Counted from the stretch's first letter, positions 15,856 through 24,649 are shown. The stretch: DNA of 64,000 nt from Streptomyces sp. VRA16 Mangrove soil (GCF_017377775.1 NZ_JAFVLN010000029.1:1-64000); one strand, 5' to 3'. Numbers and translations are program-made. The notes: generated by a model not told the origin, from the letters alone.

Positions 15856-17312
15856 GACAGTCCGTACTCCTTCCAGCGGCGGTCCACCAGGGCCGCCGTC
15901 CGGGGATCGGAGACGACCATCTCGGGCCAGCCTCCGTCCCGCGTGTAGCCCTCCTCGGGCCACTTCTTCGTCGCGTCGATACCCGCCTTGCCGCCCCAGA
16001 ACTGCTGGTACGAGGCGTGGTCCAGGTGGTCCACCGGCCCCTCGGTGATCATCAGGTCGCGGGCGTAGTCGGTGTTGCCCAGCGCCCGCCACGAGACTTC
16101 ATGAAGATCGTGGACGTCGCAATCGGAGTCGACCACGACGATCAGCTTCGTCAGCGACATCATGTGCGCGCCCCAGATCGCGCTCATCACCTTCTGGGCG
16201 TGCTTCGGGTACTTCTTGTCGATCGAGACGATCGCGCAGTTGTGGAAGCCGCCCGACTCCGGCAGGTGGTAGTCGACGATGTCCGGGACGATCACCTTCA
16301 GGAGCGGCAGGAAGAAGCGCTCCGTGGCGCGGCCCAGCGGCCCGTCCTCCGTCGGCGGACGGCCGACCACGATCGACTGGAGCAGCGGGCGCTTGCGCAT
16401 CGTCACGCAGTCGATCTTCAGCGCCGGGAACGGTTCCTGCGGCGTGTAGAAGCCCGTGTGGTCGCCGAAGGGGCCCTCCGGCAGCATCTCGCCCGGCTCC
16501 AGCCAGCCCTCGACGACGACCTCGGCGTGGGCCGGGACCTGCAGCGGGACCGTCTTGCAGTCGACCATCTCGACCCGCTTGCCCTGGATGAACCCGGCGA
16601 GCAGGTACTCGTCGATGTCACCGGGCAGCGGCGCCGTCGACGCGTACGTCACGGCCGGCGGGCAGCCGAAGGCGATGGCGACCGGGAGCTTCTCGCCCCG
16701 CTTGGCGGCGACCTGGTAGTGGTTGCGGCTGTCCTTGTGGATCTGCCAGTGCATGCCGATGGTGCGCTTGTCGTGGCGCTGGAGGCGGTAGAGCCCGAGG
16801 TTGCGCACGCCCGTGTCCGGGTCCTTCGTGTGGGTCAGGCCCAGATTGAAGAAGGACCCGCCGTCCTCCGGCCAGGTGAACAGCGCCGGAAGCCGGTCCA
16901 GGTCGACGTCGTCGCCGGTCAGGACCACCTCCTGCACGGGGGCGTCGCCGGACTTCACCTTCTTCGGCGGTACGTGCGTCATCGCGCCGAGCTTGCCGAA
17001 CGCCTCCCGCATGCCGACGAAGCCCTGCGGCAGTTCGGGCTTGAGCAGACCGCCGATCTTCTGGCTGATCTCGTCGTACGACTTCAGGCCGAGGGCCTTG
17101 AGGAGCCGGCGGTCGGTGCCGTACACGTTCATCGCGAGGGGCATCGAGGAGCCCTTCACGTTCTCGAAGAGCAGGGCCGGGCCGCCGGCCTTGTTCACCC
17201 GGTCGACGATCTCACCGACCTCCAGGTACGGGTCGACTTCGGCCTTGATGCGCTTCAGGTCGCCCTCGCGCTCCAGCGCCCGGAGCAGGGAGCGAAGATC
17301 GTCGTAAGCCAT
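15852..17312 (-). CDS. UbiD-family decarboxylase (menaquinone biosynthesis)
   Basis: A 486-residue prenylated-FMN-dependent decarboxylase. The family core is visible as NLGLYRLQRHDKRTIGMHW, the FGCPPAVTYAS strand and the EGPFGDHTGFYTP active-site segment. It removes the carboxyl group from the naphthoate intermediate before methylation to menaquinone. The cofactor would come from the UbiX homologue at 13511-14197. It is the first gene of a two-gene operon with mqnP, overlapping it by 4 bp. Confidence 0.92.
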   Translation of the reverse strand: MAYDDLRSLLRALEREGDLKRIKAEVDPYLEVGEIVDRVNKAGGPALLFENVKGSSMPLAMNVYGTDRRLLKALGLKSYDEISQKIGGLLKPELPQGFVGMREAFGKLGAMTHVPPKKVKSGDAPVQEVVLTGDDVDLDRLPALFTWPEDGGSFFNLGLTHTKDPDTGVRNLGLYRLQRHDKRTIGMHWQIHKDSRNHYQVAAKRGEKLPVAIAFGCPPAVTYASTAPLPGDIDEYLLAGFIQGKRVEMVDCKTVPLQVPAHAEVVVEGWLEPGEMLPEGPFGDHTGFYTPQEPFPALKIDCVTMRKRPLLQSIVVGRPPTEDGPLGRATERFFLPLLKVIVPDIVDYHLPESGGFHNCAIVSIDKKYPKHAQKVMSAIWGAHMMSLTKLIVVVDSDCDVHDLHEVSWRALGNTDYARDLMITEGPVDHLDHASYQQFWGGKAGIDATKKWPEEGYTRDGGWPEMVVSDPRTAALVDRRWKEYGLS

Positions 17313-17399
17313 GCCCTCCAGTATCCGGCAACCGCTAACCTGGCCCGGTCATCGGGGGCCCTGTGAGCCCTTTTCCGCATCTTGGGGGATCGCGCCACC

Positions 17400-17789
17400 A
17401 TGCTCCGCTACTTGCCGTTCCTGTTGGTCCTGGCGCTGTGGATCTACGCGTTCATCGACTGCCTGAACACTCCGGAGGAGGAGGTGCGGGGGCTGCCGAA
17501 GGTGGTCTGGGTGCTCATCATCCTGTTCTTCGGCGAAGTACTGATCGGTCCGATCGCCTGGCTGGTCGCGGGCAAGGTCCGGCACGCCCCGGCCGGCGGG
17601 TCGACGCCGTCCGAGTGGCACCGCAACCACCAGGTCCAGTACGTCGCGCCGGACGACAACCCGGCGTTCCTCGCCTCCCTCAAGGAGGAGAACAAAAAGG
17701 ACGAGGCGCTGCTCAAGGACTGGGAGGCCGATCTGCGCCGCCGCGAGGAGGAGCTCAAGCGCCGCGAGCGCGAGCAGGACCTCGACTGA
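17400..17789 (+). CDS. PLDc_N-domain membrane protein
   Basis: A 129-residue protein with two membrane helices (about residues 4-18 and 34-56). The segment LWIYAFIDCLNTPEEEVRGL and the following helix match the phospholipase D N-terminal-like domain found alone in many actinobacteria. The C-terminal third is a charged coiled coil (DLRRREEELKRREREQD). The ATG at 17400 is preferred over a TTG at 17382. It is divergent from the ubiD-like gene and 102 bp before the cytosine permease. Function unknown. Confidence 0.82.
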   Translation: MLRYLPFLLVLALWIYAFIDCLNTPEEEVRGLPKVVWVLIILFFGEVLIGPIAWLVAGKVRHAPAGGSTPSEWHRNHQVQYVAPDDNPAFLASLKEENKKDEALLKDWEADLRRREEELKRREREQDLD

Positions 17790-17891
17790 GTCCCGGCCCG
17801 GTCACCGGGGACCAAGGGCCCGTACGGGCGGAGATCGGTGTAGCGCACACTGGTAGCTGATCCCCGCCCCGCACCACCCCCGTAAAGGCCC

Positions 17892-19292
17892 ATGTCCAGA
17901 TCCCCGCATGCCCCCGCGCCCGAAGTCGCCACCGGCGCCGAGAAGCTGATCGCCGTAGAGGACCACGGGGCCGACCCCGTGCCGCCCGAGCGCCGACACG
18001 GCTCGCCCCGTCAGCTGCTGTGGACCTGGGCCTCGCCCCAGGTCGGTTTCGCCACCGTCTTCATCGGGGTGCTCTCCGTCTCCGCGTTCGGCCTGAGCTT
18101 CTGGCCGGCCGTCGCCGCGCTCGTGCTCGGCGCGGGCCTCGGCTCGCTGGCCCACGGGATGCTGTCCACGGACGGGCCGCGGTTCGGCGTCCCGCAGATG
18201 GTGATCGGCCGGCTCTCCTTCGGCCACCAGGGCAACGCGCTGCCGTCCGCCGTGAACGCGTTCGTCGCCGGTGTCGGCTGGTTCGCCGTGAACACCGTCG
18301 GCGGCGCCTTCGCCCTCAACTCGCTCACCGGGCTCGCGCCGCTGCCGAGCCTGCTGATCCTCGTCGTCCTCGAAGTCGTCATCGGCTATGTCGGGCACGA
18401 CCTGGTGCACCGCTTCGAGCAGTACGCCTTCCCCGTCCTCGCCGTGATCTTCCTGCTCGCCGGGGTGTGGATCTTCAAGGACGCGGACGTCTCCGGCACC
18501 ACGGGCACCGGCGGCTTCGGCGGGTTCATGCTCGCCTTCAGCGCCTGCTTCGGCTTCACCGCGGGCTGGAACCCGTGCGCCGCCGACTACGCCCGCTACC
18601 TCCCCGCCGACACCTCGCGCCGGGCCACCGCCTGGTACGCGGGGCTCGGCCTGTTCGTCTCGGTCGCCGTCGTCTCGGTGATCGGCGCGGCCTCCGCCAC
18701 GCTCGCCGCGCCCGCCGACGCCTCCCCCACCGACGCGTTCACCGGGCAGCTGCCGGGCTGGCTCGGCAACCTCACGCTCGTCGCGATCATCCTGGGCGCG
18801 ATGGCCGCGGCCACCCTGAACGTCTACTCGGCGGCCGTCTCCATCTCCTCGCTCGACCTGACGCTGCCGCGGTGGATGAACCGCGGCGCCCTCGTCGCGC
18901 TCGTCGGCGCCATCGGCACGGCCGCGGGCTGGGCCTCGCTCGCCGACGCCGGGCACGCCTTCGAGAACTTCCTGCTGGTCATCGCGTACTGGATCGCGCC
19001 CTGGCTGGGCGTCGTCCTGATGGAGCACTGGCTGCGCGCGCTGCCCGACACGGCACTCGCGGACCGCCTCCAGGACCGTACGTTCAGCAATCACGCGGGG
19101 CTCGTCGCGCTGCTCGTCGGCGTCGCCGTCTCCGTGCCGCTGTTCTCCAACCAGACCCTGTTCGTCGGCTGGGTGCCGAGCAACTGGCCGGCGGTCGGCG
19201 ATCTGACCTGCCCGGTCGGGTTCGTCATCGGCGCCGGGCTCTACGCTCTGCTGCGCCGCCGCGACCGTACCGACATCACCACCGCCGTCTAG
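17892..19292 (+). CDS. NCS1-family cytosine/purine permease (first copy)
   Basis: A 466-residue transporter with about 12 membrane helices. GSPRQLLWTWASPQVGFATVF at the first helix, the GPRFGVPQMVIGR loop and AGWNPCAADYARY are typical of bacterial cytosine/purine permeases. It should import cytosine or a related base by cation symport. Fourteen bases separate its stop from the cytosine deaminase start, so both form one operon. A paralogue of similar length follows at 19859. Confidence 0.9.
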   Translation: MSRSPHAPAPEVATGAEKLIAVEDHGADPVPPERRHGSPRQLLWTWASPQVGFATVFIGVLSVSAFGLSFWPAVAALVLGAGLGSLAHGMLSTDGPRFGVPQMVIGRLSFGHQGNALPSAVNAFVAGVGWFAVNTVGGAFALNSLTGLAPLPSLLILVVLEVVIGYVGHDLVHRFEQYAFPVLAVIFLLAGVWIFKDADVSGTTGTGGFGGFMLAFSACFGFTAGWNPCAADYARYLPADTSRRATAWYAGLGLFVSVAVVSVIGAASATLAAPADASPTDAFTGQLPGWLGNLTLVAIILGAMAAATLNVYSAAVSISSLDLTLPRWMNRGALVALVGAIGTAAGWASLADAGHAFENFLLVIAYWIAPWLGVVLMEHWLRALPDTALADRLQDRTFSNHAGLVALLVGVAVSVPLFSNQTLFVGWVPSNWPAVGDLTCPVGFVIGAGLYALLRRRDRTDITTAV

Positions 19293-19306
19293 AAAGGCCG
19301 TACGTC

Positions 19307-19756
19307 ATGGATCTCGATCTCGCCCGCACCTGGCTCGCCACCGCCGTCGAGGAGGCGAAGGCCGGTCTCGCCGAGGGCGGCATCCCGATCGGCGGAGCGC
19401 TGTACTCCGCCGACGGAAAGGTGCTCGGCCGGGGCCACAACCGCCGCGTCCAGGACGACGACCCGTCGGTGCACGGGGAGACCGACGCGTTCCGCAACGC
19501 CGGGCGCCAGCGCTCCTACAAGGGCACGACCATGGTCACCACCCTGAGCCCCTGCTGGTACTGCTCGGGCCTGGTCCGGCAGTTCGGCATCTCGCGCGTG
19601 ATCATCGGTGAGGCGCGCACCTTCCACGGCGGGCACGACTGGCTGGCCGAGCACGGTGTCGAGATCGTGCTGCTTGACGATCCCGAGTGCGTCGGCATGA
19701 TGGAGGACTTCATCGCCGCCCGCCCGGAGCTGTGGAACGAGGACATCGGCGAGTAG
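19307..19756 (+). CDS. Cytosine deaminase, fungal (FCY1-like) type
   Basis: A 149-residue zinc deaminase converting cytosine to uracil. Zinc ligands and catalytic Glu are His56 and Glu58 in VHGETDA, and Cys83/Cys86 in SPCWYC. Several stretches closely resemble yeast FCY1 as I recall it: GGIPIGG, VLGRGHN, TTLSPC and the terminal EDIGE. It differs from the large CodA-type amidohydrolase enzyme of enteric bacteria. AAAGG precedes the ATG. Placed between two NCS1 permeases, it completes a cytosine salvage unit. Guanine or other base deamination is possible but less likely. Confidence 0.88.
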   Translation: MDLDLARTWLATAVEEAKAGLAEGGIPIGGALYSADGKVLGRGHNRRVQDDDPSVHGETDAFRNAGRQRSYKGTTMVTTLSPCWYCSGLVRQFGISRVIIGEARTFHGGHDWLAEHGVEIVLLDDPECVGMMEDFIAARPELWNEDIGE

Positions 19757-19795
19757 CCGTCGCCGGGTGCCCCCGTACAAGCTGTACGTCGTCAC

Positions 19796-19858
19796 GCCCC
19801 CTGAAGCGGACAGTGCGCCCCTGTGCGCGGCGCGTCCGCCACCGGACACTCAGGGGGC
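19796..19858 (+). promoter_or_regulatory. RBS-sequestering stem-loop before the second permease
   Basis: GCCCCCTGA (19796-19804) pairs with TCAGGGGGC (19850-19858), and the latter contains the only ribosome-binding site of the permease starting at 19859. Inside the loop GCGGAC (19806-19811) pairs with GTCCGC (19834-19839). The 102-nt spacer between deaminase and permease thus folds so that initiation is hidden. A second small palindrome CGTAC/GTACG lies just before it, near 19774-19788. Translational control or a ligand-sensing leader is plausible; it could also be a leaky terminator. Confidence 0.5.
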
Positions 19859-21265
19859 ATGACGACCGCCTCCACCAGCACAGACGCCGCTCCGCCGGCC
19901 CCGCCCGCCTACGGCGACAAGGTCATCGCCGTCGAGTCGGCCAGCTCCGATCCGATCCCCGACGCCGAACGGCACGGCAGCCCGCGCCAGTTGATCTGGA
20001 CCTGGGCCTCTCCCAACATCGAGTTCGCGACGGTCTACATCGGCGTGATCTCGGTGCTCTTCTTCGGCCTGAGCTTCTGGCAGGCGGCCGCGGCCCTGCT
20101 GCTCGGCACGGCGCTCGGCGCGCTCACGCAGGGCGTCCTCTCGCTGGACGGGCCGCGGTTCGGGGTGCCGCAGATGGTGATCGGACGGTTCGCGTTCGGC
20201 TACCGCGGCAATCTGCTGCCGTCGGGCGTGACCGCGCTGATGGCGGGCGTCGGCTGGTTCGCGGTGAACAGCGTCAGCGCCGCGTTCGCCCTGAACACGC
20301 TCACCGGCCTGCGCCCGCTGCCCTCTCTCCTGCTCGTGGTCGCGGCCGAGATCCTGATCGGCTTCATCGGCCACAACTTCGTGCACGCCTTCGAGCGGTA
20401 CGCGTTCCCGGTCCTCGCCGTGGTGTTCCTGGTGGCGGGTGTGTGGACCTTCGGCAAGGCCGATCTGTCGGCGCCCGGCAGCGGCGGCGGGACCGGCGGC
20501 TTCCTCCTTGCGCTCAGCACGGCGTGGGGGTACGCGGCGGGCTGGAACCCGAACGCGGCCGACTACTCCCGCTATCTGCCGCGCACCGCGAACCGGCTGC
20601 GCACGGCCCTGTTCCCGGCGCTCGGCCTCTTCCTGTCCGTCTCGGCGGTCTCGCTGATCGGCGCGGCGTCGGCGACGATCGCGGCCCCGAAGGACGCGAC
20701 GCCCACGGCCGCGTTCACCGGCCACCTCCCGGGCTGGCTCGGCAACCTGGTGCTGCTGTCGATCATGCTGGGCGCGATATCGGCCAACGCCATCAACGTC
20801 TACTCGTCCGCCATCTCGGTCACCTCGCTCGGCCTGCGTCTGCCGAAGTGGCTCGGCCGCTCCACGCTCGTCCTGGTCTCGGGCCTGGCCGGGACGGCGG
20901 CCGCCTGGTCCTCGCTGGCCGACGCCGGGCACGCGTACGAGACGTTCCTGCTGGTCATCGCGTACTGGATCGGGCCCTGGCTGGGCGTGCTGCTGGTCGA
21001 GCGGTGGCGCATGCGGGGCACCGACGACAGCGTCCTGGCCGCGCGCCTCACGGACCGGTCGTTCGGCAACTGGCCGGGCTTCGCGGCCCTGTTGGCGGGT
21101 GTCGCGGTCTCCGTGCCGCTCTTCTCCAACCAGGAACGGTACGTGGGCTGGGCGCCGGAGCGGTGGCCGGCGCTGGGCGACATCACCTGCCTCGTCGGGT
21201 TCCTGGTCGCCGCGGCGGTGTACGCGATCGCTTGCCGAGTGTTCGCTCCGCGTCGTACAGTCTGA
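19859..21265 (+). CDS. NCS1-family cytosine/purine permease (second copy)
   Basis: A 468-residue paralogue of the permease at 17892-19292. It shares the GSPRQLIWTWASP, GPRFGVPQMVIGR and AGWNPNAADYSRY segments at equivalent positions. The ATG at 19859 directly follows a GGGGG site that lies in a predicted hairpin. Two related permeases around a single deaminase suggests different affinities, substrates or conditions of use, for example cytosine versus a purine or thiamine-related base. Confidence 0.9.
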   Translation: MTTASTSTDAAPPAPPAYGDKVIAVESASSDPIPDAERHGSPRQLIWTWASPNIEFATVYIGVISVLFFGLSFWQAAAALLLGTALGALTQGVLSLDGPRFGVPQMVIGRFAFGYRGNLLPSGVTALMAGVGWFAVNSVSAAFALNTLTGLRPLPSLLLVVAAEILIGFIGHNFVHAFERYAFPVLAVVFLVAGVWTFGKADLSAPGSGGGTGGFLLALSTAWGYAAGWNPNAADYSRYLPRTANRLRTALFPALGLFLSVSAVSLIGAASATIAAPKDATPTAAFTGHLPGWLGNLVLLSIMLGAISANAINVYSSAISVTSLGLRLPKWLGRSTLVLVSGLAGTAAAWSSLADAGHAYETFLLVIAYWIGPWLGVLLVERWRMRGTDDSVLAARLTDRSFGNWPGFAALLAGVAVSVPLFSNQERYVGWAPERWPALGDITCLVGFLVAAAVYAIACRVFAPRRTV

Positions 21266-21322
21266 GCCGTGCCAGTGTTCGTCGCCCGACGAACACTCAG
21301 GGTCGCGGACGAGGGGTGTGCC

Positions 21323-22291
21323 ATGCGCGCGGTGCGGTTCGGACAGTACGGCGGTCCCGAGGTGCTGGAGCAGGCGGAGGTGGCGCTCCCCGAGCCGGGG
21401 CCCGGCCAGGTGGCGATCGACGTGGCGTACGTCGGCGTGAACTTCGCCGACCACAAGGCGCGGGCCGAGGGCTACCGGGTGCCGTCGCTCCCCTACGTGC
21501 CCGGCCTTGAGGTCTCCGGCCGGATCCGCGCGCTGGGAACGGGAGTCGAGGGCTTCACGGTCGGCCAGGAGGTCGCCGCGCTCACCGAGGGCGGCGCCTA
21601 CGCCGAGGTCGTCGTGGCCGACGCCGTCACCACCTTCCCGCTGCCCGCAGGAGCGGACCTGCGCACCGCGGCGACCCTGCCGACGGTGCTGCCGACCGCG
21701 TACGCGCTGCTGCACACCGTGGGCCGGATCGGTGCGGGAGAGTCGGTGCTCGTGCAGGGCGCGGCGGGCGGCGTCGGCACGGTCGCCGGGCAGCTCGCGA
21801 AGGCGGCGGGCGCGGGCCGTGTCATCGGCGTCGTCTCCAGCGGGGCGAAGGCGGCGTACGCGCTCAAGTACGGCTACGACGACGTGGTCCTCGCCGACGG
21901 ATTCGGCGCGTCCGTACGGGAGTTGACCGGCGGCAAGGGCGTCGACCTGGCGCTCGACCCGGTCGGCGGCGACGTGCTGCGCGAGACCCTCGGCGCCCTG
22001 GCCGTCTTCGGCCGCCTGGTCTCCTTCGGCAACGCGAGCTCCGCCCCGGCCTGGCAGGTCGGCCAGCCCGAGCTGTACCCGACCGGCCTGTCCGTGAGCG
22101 GCTTCTCGATCCTCGGCCTGGCGCAGACCGCGCCCCAGGAGCTGCGCTCCCTCGCCGAGCACGCCTTCGCCGTCCCCGGCATCGAGCTCCCGGTCACCGG
22201 CGAGTACGCCCTCGCCGACGCGGCCGAGGCCCACCGCGCCCTCGCCTCCCGCACGACCACGGGCAAGCTGCTGCTGCGCGTGGCCGCCTGA
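21323..22291 (+). CDS. Zinc-free MDR quinone oxidoreductase (NADPH:quinone reductase type)
   Basis: A 322-residue medium-chain reductase. The N-terminal half has FGQYGGPEVLE and VGVNFADHKAR; the Rossmann domain begins with VLVQGAAGGVGTVAGQL. No catalytic zinc ligands are seen, as in the QOR branch. It probably reduces quinones or enones with NADPH. The ATG at 21323 has GAGGGG upstream. It follows the permease gene by 57 bp on the same strand but has no evident link to cytosine use. It is convergent with the kinase gene, with a single base between the two stops. Confidence 0.88.
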   Translation: MRAVRFGQYGGPEVLEQAEVALPEPGPGQVAIDVAYVGVNFADHKARAEGYRVPSLPYVPGLEVSGRIRALGTGVEGFTVGQEVAALTEGGAYAEVVVADAVTTFPLPAGADLRTAATLPTVLPTAYALLHTVGRIGAGESVLVQGAAGGVGTVAGQLAKAAGAGRVIGVVSSGAKAAYALKYGYDDVVLADGFGASVRELTGGKGVDLALDPVGGDVLRETLGALAVFGRLVSFGNASSAPAWQVGQPELYPTGLSVSGFSILGLAQTAPQELRSLAEHAFAVPGIELPVTGEYALADAAEAHRALASRTTTGKLLLRVAA

Positions 22292-22292
22292 G

Positions 22293-24098
22293 CTACGTCC
22301 GGGTCCAGCGCTGGGCGGCGGCGCCCGAGCAGGTCGCCGTGGTGACCCCGCTCATGTAGCCCCGCACGTCGAGGCAGCCGTTGCTCTTCGTGCTCTTCAG
22401 CGTCCCGCCCGAGCCCCAGTTCCACACGATGCCGAGCCCGGAGCACCCGGCCACGGTCACGTTCTGGCCGTCGTAGGCATTGGTGAGGCACATGCTGGTG
22501 GACGCGTTGTAGAGCTGGAAGCTGCCGCCGCTGGGCAGCAGCTTCCAGGTGGCCTCGGTGGACGAACAGCTGCCCATGCCGACCTCCGGCCCGGAGGTGC
22601 GCACCAGGCAGGTGCCGGTGGAGGCGTTCTTCAGCCGGTACGAGCCCGAGGTGGGCGCGGTGTCGGAGCCGCCCCCGCCGCCCGAGGTGCCGGTACCGCC
22701 GCTGGTGCCGCTGGTGCCTGCGCCCGAACTCCCGCCGGACCCACCGGAGTCGCCGCCGCCACCTCCGGACGCGCCCGAGGCGCTACCGCCCTCCTGCCCC
22801 GTGCCCGCGCCCTTGCTGTCATCGCCCTGCGCGGACGTGTCCTTCTTCGGCTTACGGGACTTCTTGGCCGAGGGCGACGCGGAGGCGGACGGCGACGCGG
22901 AGCGGGAGGCGGAGGCGCTCGCCGATCCGGTGGGGTCAAGGGACGCGCTGACGGAGGCGGACGGGGTCGACGCCGCGGCGTCGCCGCCCTCCGAGGTGTA
23001 CGGCAGCAGGCGCAGGGCGAGCGACGCGCCGCCCGCCACCACGACGACCGGCAGCACGACGAGCATCATGCGGCGGCGCCGCTCACGCCGGCCGGGCGCC
23101 TGCTCCCGCTTCTGCTCCGGCTCGGGTTCCGTGACCGGCGGCGGCGCGGGTGTCCCCTCCGGCACCCGCGCCGCGAACGCGGCCCGCTCGGCGACCAGGT
23201 CCATGACGGGACCCGGCCAGACCGGGCTGTCGCCCAACCCGCCCTGCCGAGCGGCGAGTTCGACGAGTTCGGTGGCGGTCGGACGGCCCTCGGGGTCCTT
23301 GTCCAGGCAGGCCGCCACGGCATCGGCGAGCCGTGGGTCCCGCGCGCGCACCGGACCGAGGTCCGGCTCGTCGTGCACGATCCGGTACAGCGGACTGCCC
23401 TCGCCGTCCCCGAACGGCCAGCGTCCGCCGGCCGCGTACGCGACGAGCAGCCCGAGCGAGAAGACGTCCGAGGCCGAGCTCAACCTCCTTGCCCCGTTGG
23501 CCTGTTCGGGCGACATGTAGGCGGGCGTGCCGACGACGAGACCGGTCCGGGTCAGCTGGCTCTGCTCGGCCGCGCGGGCGATCCCGAAGTCGATGAGGGT
23601 GACACCGCCGGAGGTCAGCATCACGTTGGACGGCTTCAGGTCGCGGTGCACCATGTCGAGGGCGTGCACGGCCGCGAGGCCCTCGGCCGCCGAACCGAGC
23701 AGCGACCACAGGCCGGGGCCGTCGAGCGCTCCCCCGTGGCGCTCGACGGCCTCGGCGAGGGTGATACCGGGAACGAACTCCGTGGCGAACCACGGAGGTT
23801 CGGCGTCCCGGTCACCGTCGAGCAGCGGCGCGGTGGCCGCCGCCGGCAGGCGGGCCAGGTTGTCCAGCTCCTGCCCGAAGCGCCGTACGAAGCCGCGGTC
23901 CTCGGCGACGACGGACGCCAGCATCTGCTTGACCGCGGCGAACCGGCCGTCGACGACACCGAGGTAGACCCGCCCCATGCCGCCGGTGCCGAGCCGCCCC
24001 AGCAGGGGGACGGTGCCGATGTGCCGCGGGTCCGTCGCACGCAGCGGTTCGGCCCCGCTGCCCGCGAGGTCGAACCCGCCCGTCTCCTCGGAGCTCAC
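22293..24098 (-). CDS. Receptor-type Ser/Thr protein kinase with C-terminal ricin-like lectin domain
   Basis: A 601-residue protein. Residues about 30-290 are a Hanks-type kinase: GTGGMG loop (37-42), Lys57, HRDLKPSN (catalytic Asp153), DFG (170-172) and GTPAYMSPEQ. One membrane helix follows a basic stretch at about 344-364. A Ser/Ala/Gly-rich linker (about 370-475) leads to an extracellular beta-trefoil domain with three repeats containing Cys and the CLDV and QRW signatures of ricin-type lectins. It may sense cell-wall sugars and phosphorylate cytosolic proteins. The GTG start overlaps the TGA of the upstream lipoprotein gene. The kinase lacks PASTA repeats, unlike PknB. Confidence 0.92.
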   Translation of the reverse strand: MSSEETGGFDLAGSGAEPLRATDPRHIGTVPLLGRLGTGGMGRVYLGVVDGRFAAVKQMLASVVAEDRGFVRRFGQELDNLARLPAAATAPLLDGDRDAEPPWFATEFVPGITLAEAVERHGGALDGPGLWSLLGSAAEGLAAVHALDMVHRDLKPSNVMLTSGGVTLIDFGIARAAEQSQLTRTGLVVGTPAYMSPEQANGARRLSSASDVFSLGLLVAYAAGGRWPFGDGEGSPLYRIVHDEPDLGPVRARDPRLADAVAACLDKDPEGRPTATELVELAARQGGLGDSPVWPGPVMDLVAERAAFAARVPEGTPAPPPVTEPEPEQKREQAPGRRERRRRMMLVVLPVVVVAGGASLALRLLPYTSEGGDAAASTPSASVSASLDPTGSASASASRSASPSASASPSAKKSRKPKKDTSAQGDDSKGAGTGQEGGSASGASGGGGGDSGGSGGSSGAGTSGTSGGTGTSGGGGGSDTAPTSGSYRLKNASTGTCLVRTSGPEVGMGSCSSTEATWKLLPSGGSFQLYNASTSMCLTNAYDGQNVTVAGCSGLGIVWNWGSGGTLKSTKSNGCLDVRGYMSGVTTATCSGAAAQRWTRT

Positions 24099-24649
24099 CG
24101 CGCGTACGACCCCAGGCCGACCAGGCAGTACACGTACTCGCTGACGACGGCGCCGTTCATGGTGTAGCGGGACGAGAAGGCGTACTGCGTCTGGGAGTTG
24201 GCGTTGCACTGGGACATGTCGGACGTCATGGGGAACGTCTGGATGACCTTGTAGTGCGCATCGGCGGCGGAGCAGTCCACCTCGTCGACGTCGTTCACGG
24301 CCTGCGCGGTGGTCGAGTCCGGCAGCGTGCCGTTCAGGCAGGTGCCCGAGGTGTACGGGCTGGGGTCCTCGCTGGGTTCGGTGTCCGCCGATTCGCCGTA
24401 GGACGGGTCGTCGTACGACGACGCGTCGTCGTCGGTGGGCGAGTAGAGGTCGCTCGGCTGGTCGGAGGGTGCGTACGAGTAGGTCGGTGAGTAGGTCGGC
24501 GCGTACGACGGCGAAAAGCCGGACGCCGCGTCGTTCTCGCTCTCGCCGCAGCCGGTCAGCACCGGCAGGGCGAGGACGGTCAGGGCCGCCGCCGCGAGCA
24601 CCGTCGGACGGACGCGTCTCCGTGTGGGGGCTATGGAGTTCTCTGGCAC
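24095..24649 (-). CDS. Tyr/Ser/Pro-rich lipoprotein coupled to the kinase
   Basis: A 184-residue exported lipoprotein. A basic N-terminus (TRRRVRP) and hydrophobic helix end in the lipobox LTGC. Residues about 35-90 are low complexity with SYAPTYSPTYSYAPSD and many Asp/Ser/Tyr. The C-terminal 90 residues form a small domain with four Cys (CLNG, DCSA, QCNA, YCLV), probably two disulfides. I favour the GTG at 24649, which gives a normal signal peptide; an ATG at 24676 is possible. Its stop overlaps the kinase start (GTGA), so the two are coupled and it may present or modulate ligands for the kinase ectodomain. Family not recognised. Confidence 0.78.
   Translation of the reverse strand: MPENSIAPTRRRVRPTVLAAAALTVLALPVLTGCGESENDAASGFSPSYAPTYSPTYSYAPSDQPSDLYSPTDDDASSYDDPSYGESADTEPSEDPSPYTSGTCLNGTLPDSTTAQAVNDVDEVDCSAADAHYKVIQTFPMTSDMSQCNANSQTQYAFSSRYTMNGAVVSEYVYCLVGLGSYAR

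Noticed and set aside
17892..21265. Tandem NCS1 genes as a recent sequence duplication or assembly error
   Set aside because: The two proteins differ in many positions and at the N-terminus, and the deaminase lies between; they are old paralogues.
19850..22234. 794-codon minus-strand frame over the second permease and quinone reductase
   Set aside because: Antisense to two genes with clear family motifs; composition is Arg/Gly/Ala/Val repeats.
24095..24649. YSPT-like repeats as an RNA polymerase CTD-type substrate of the kinase
   Set aside because: The protein has a signal peptide and lipobox and would be outside the membrane, while the kinase domain is cytosolic; the repeats are irregular.
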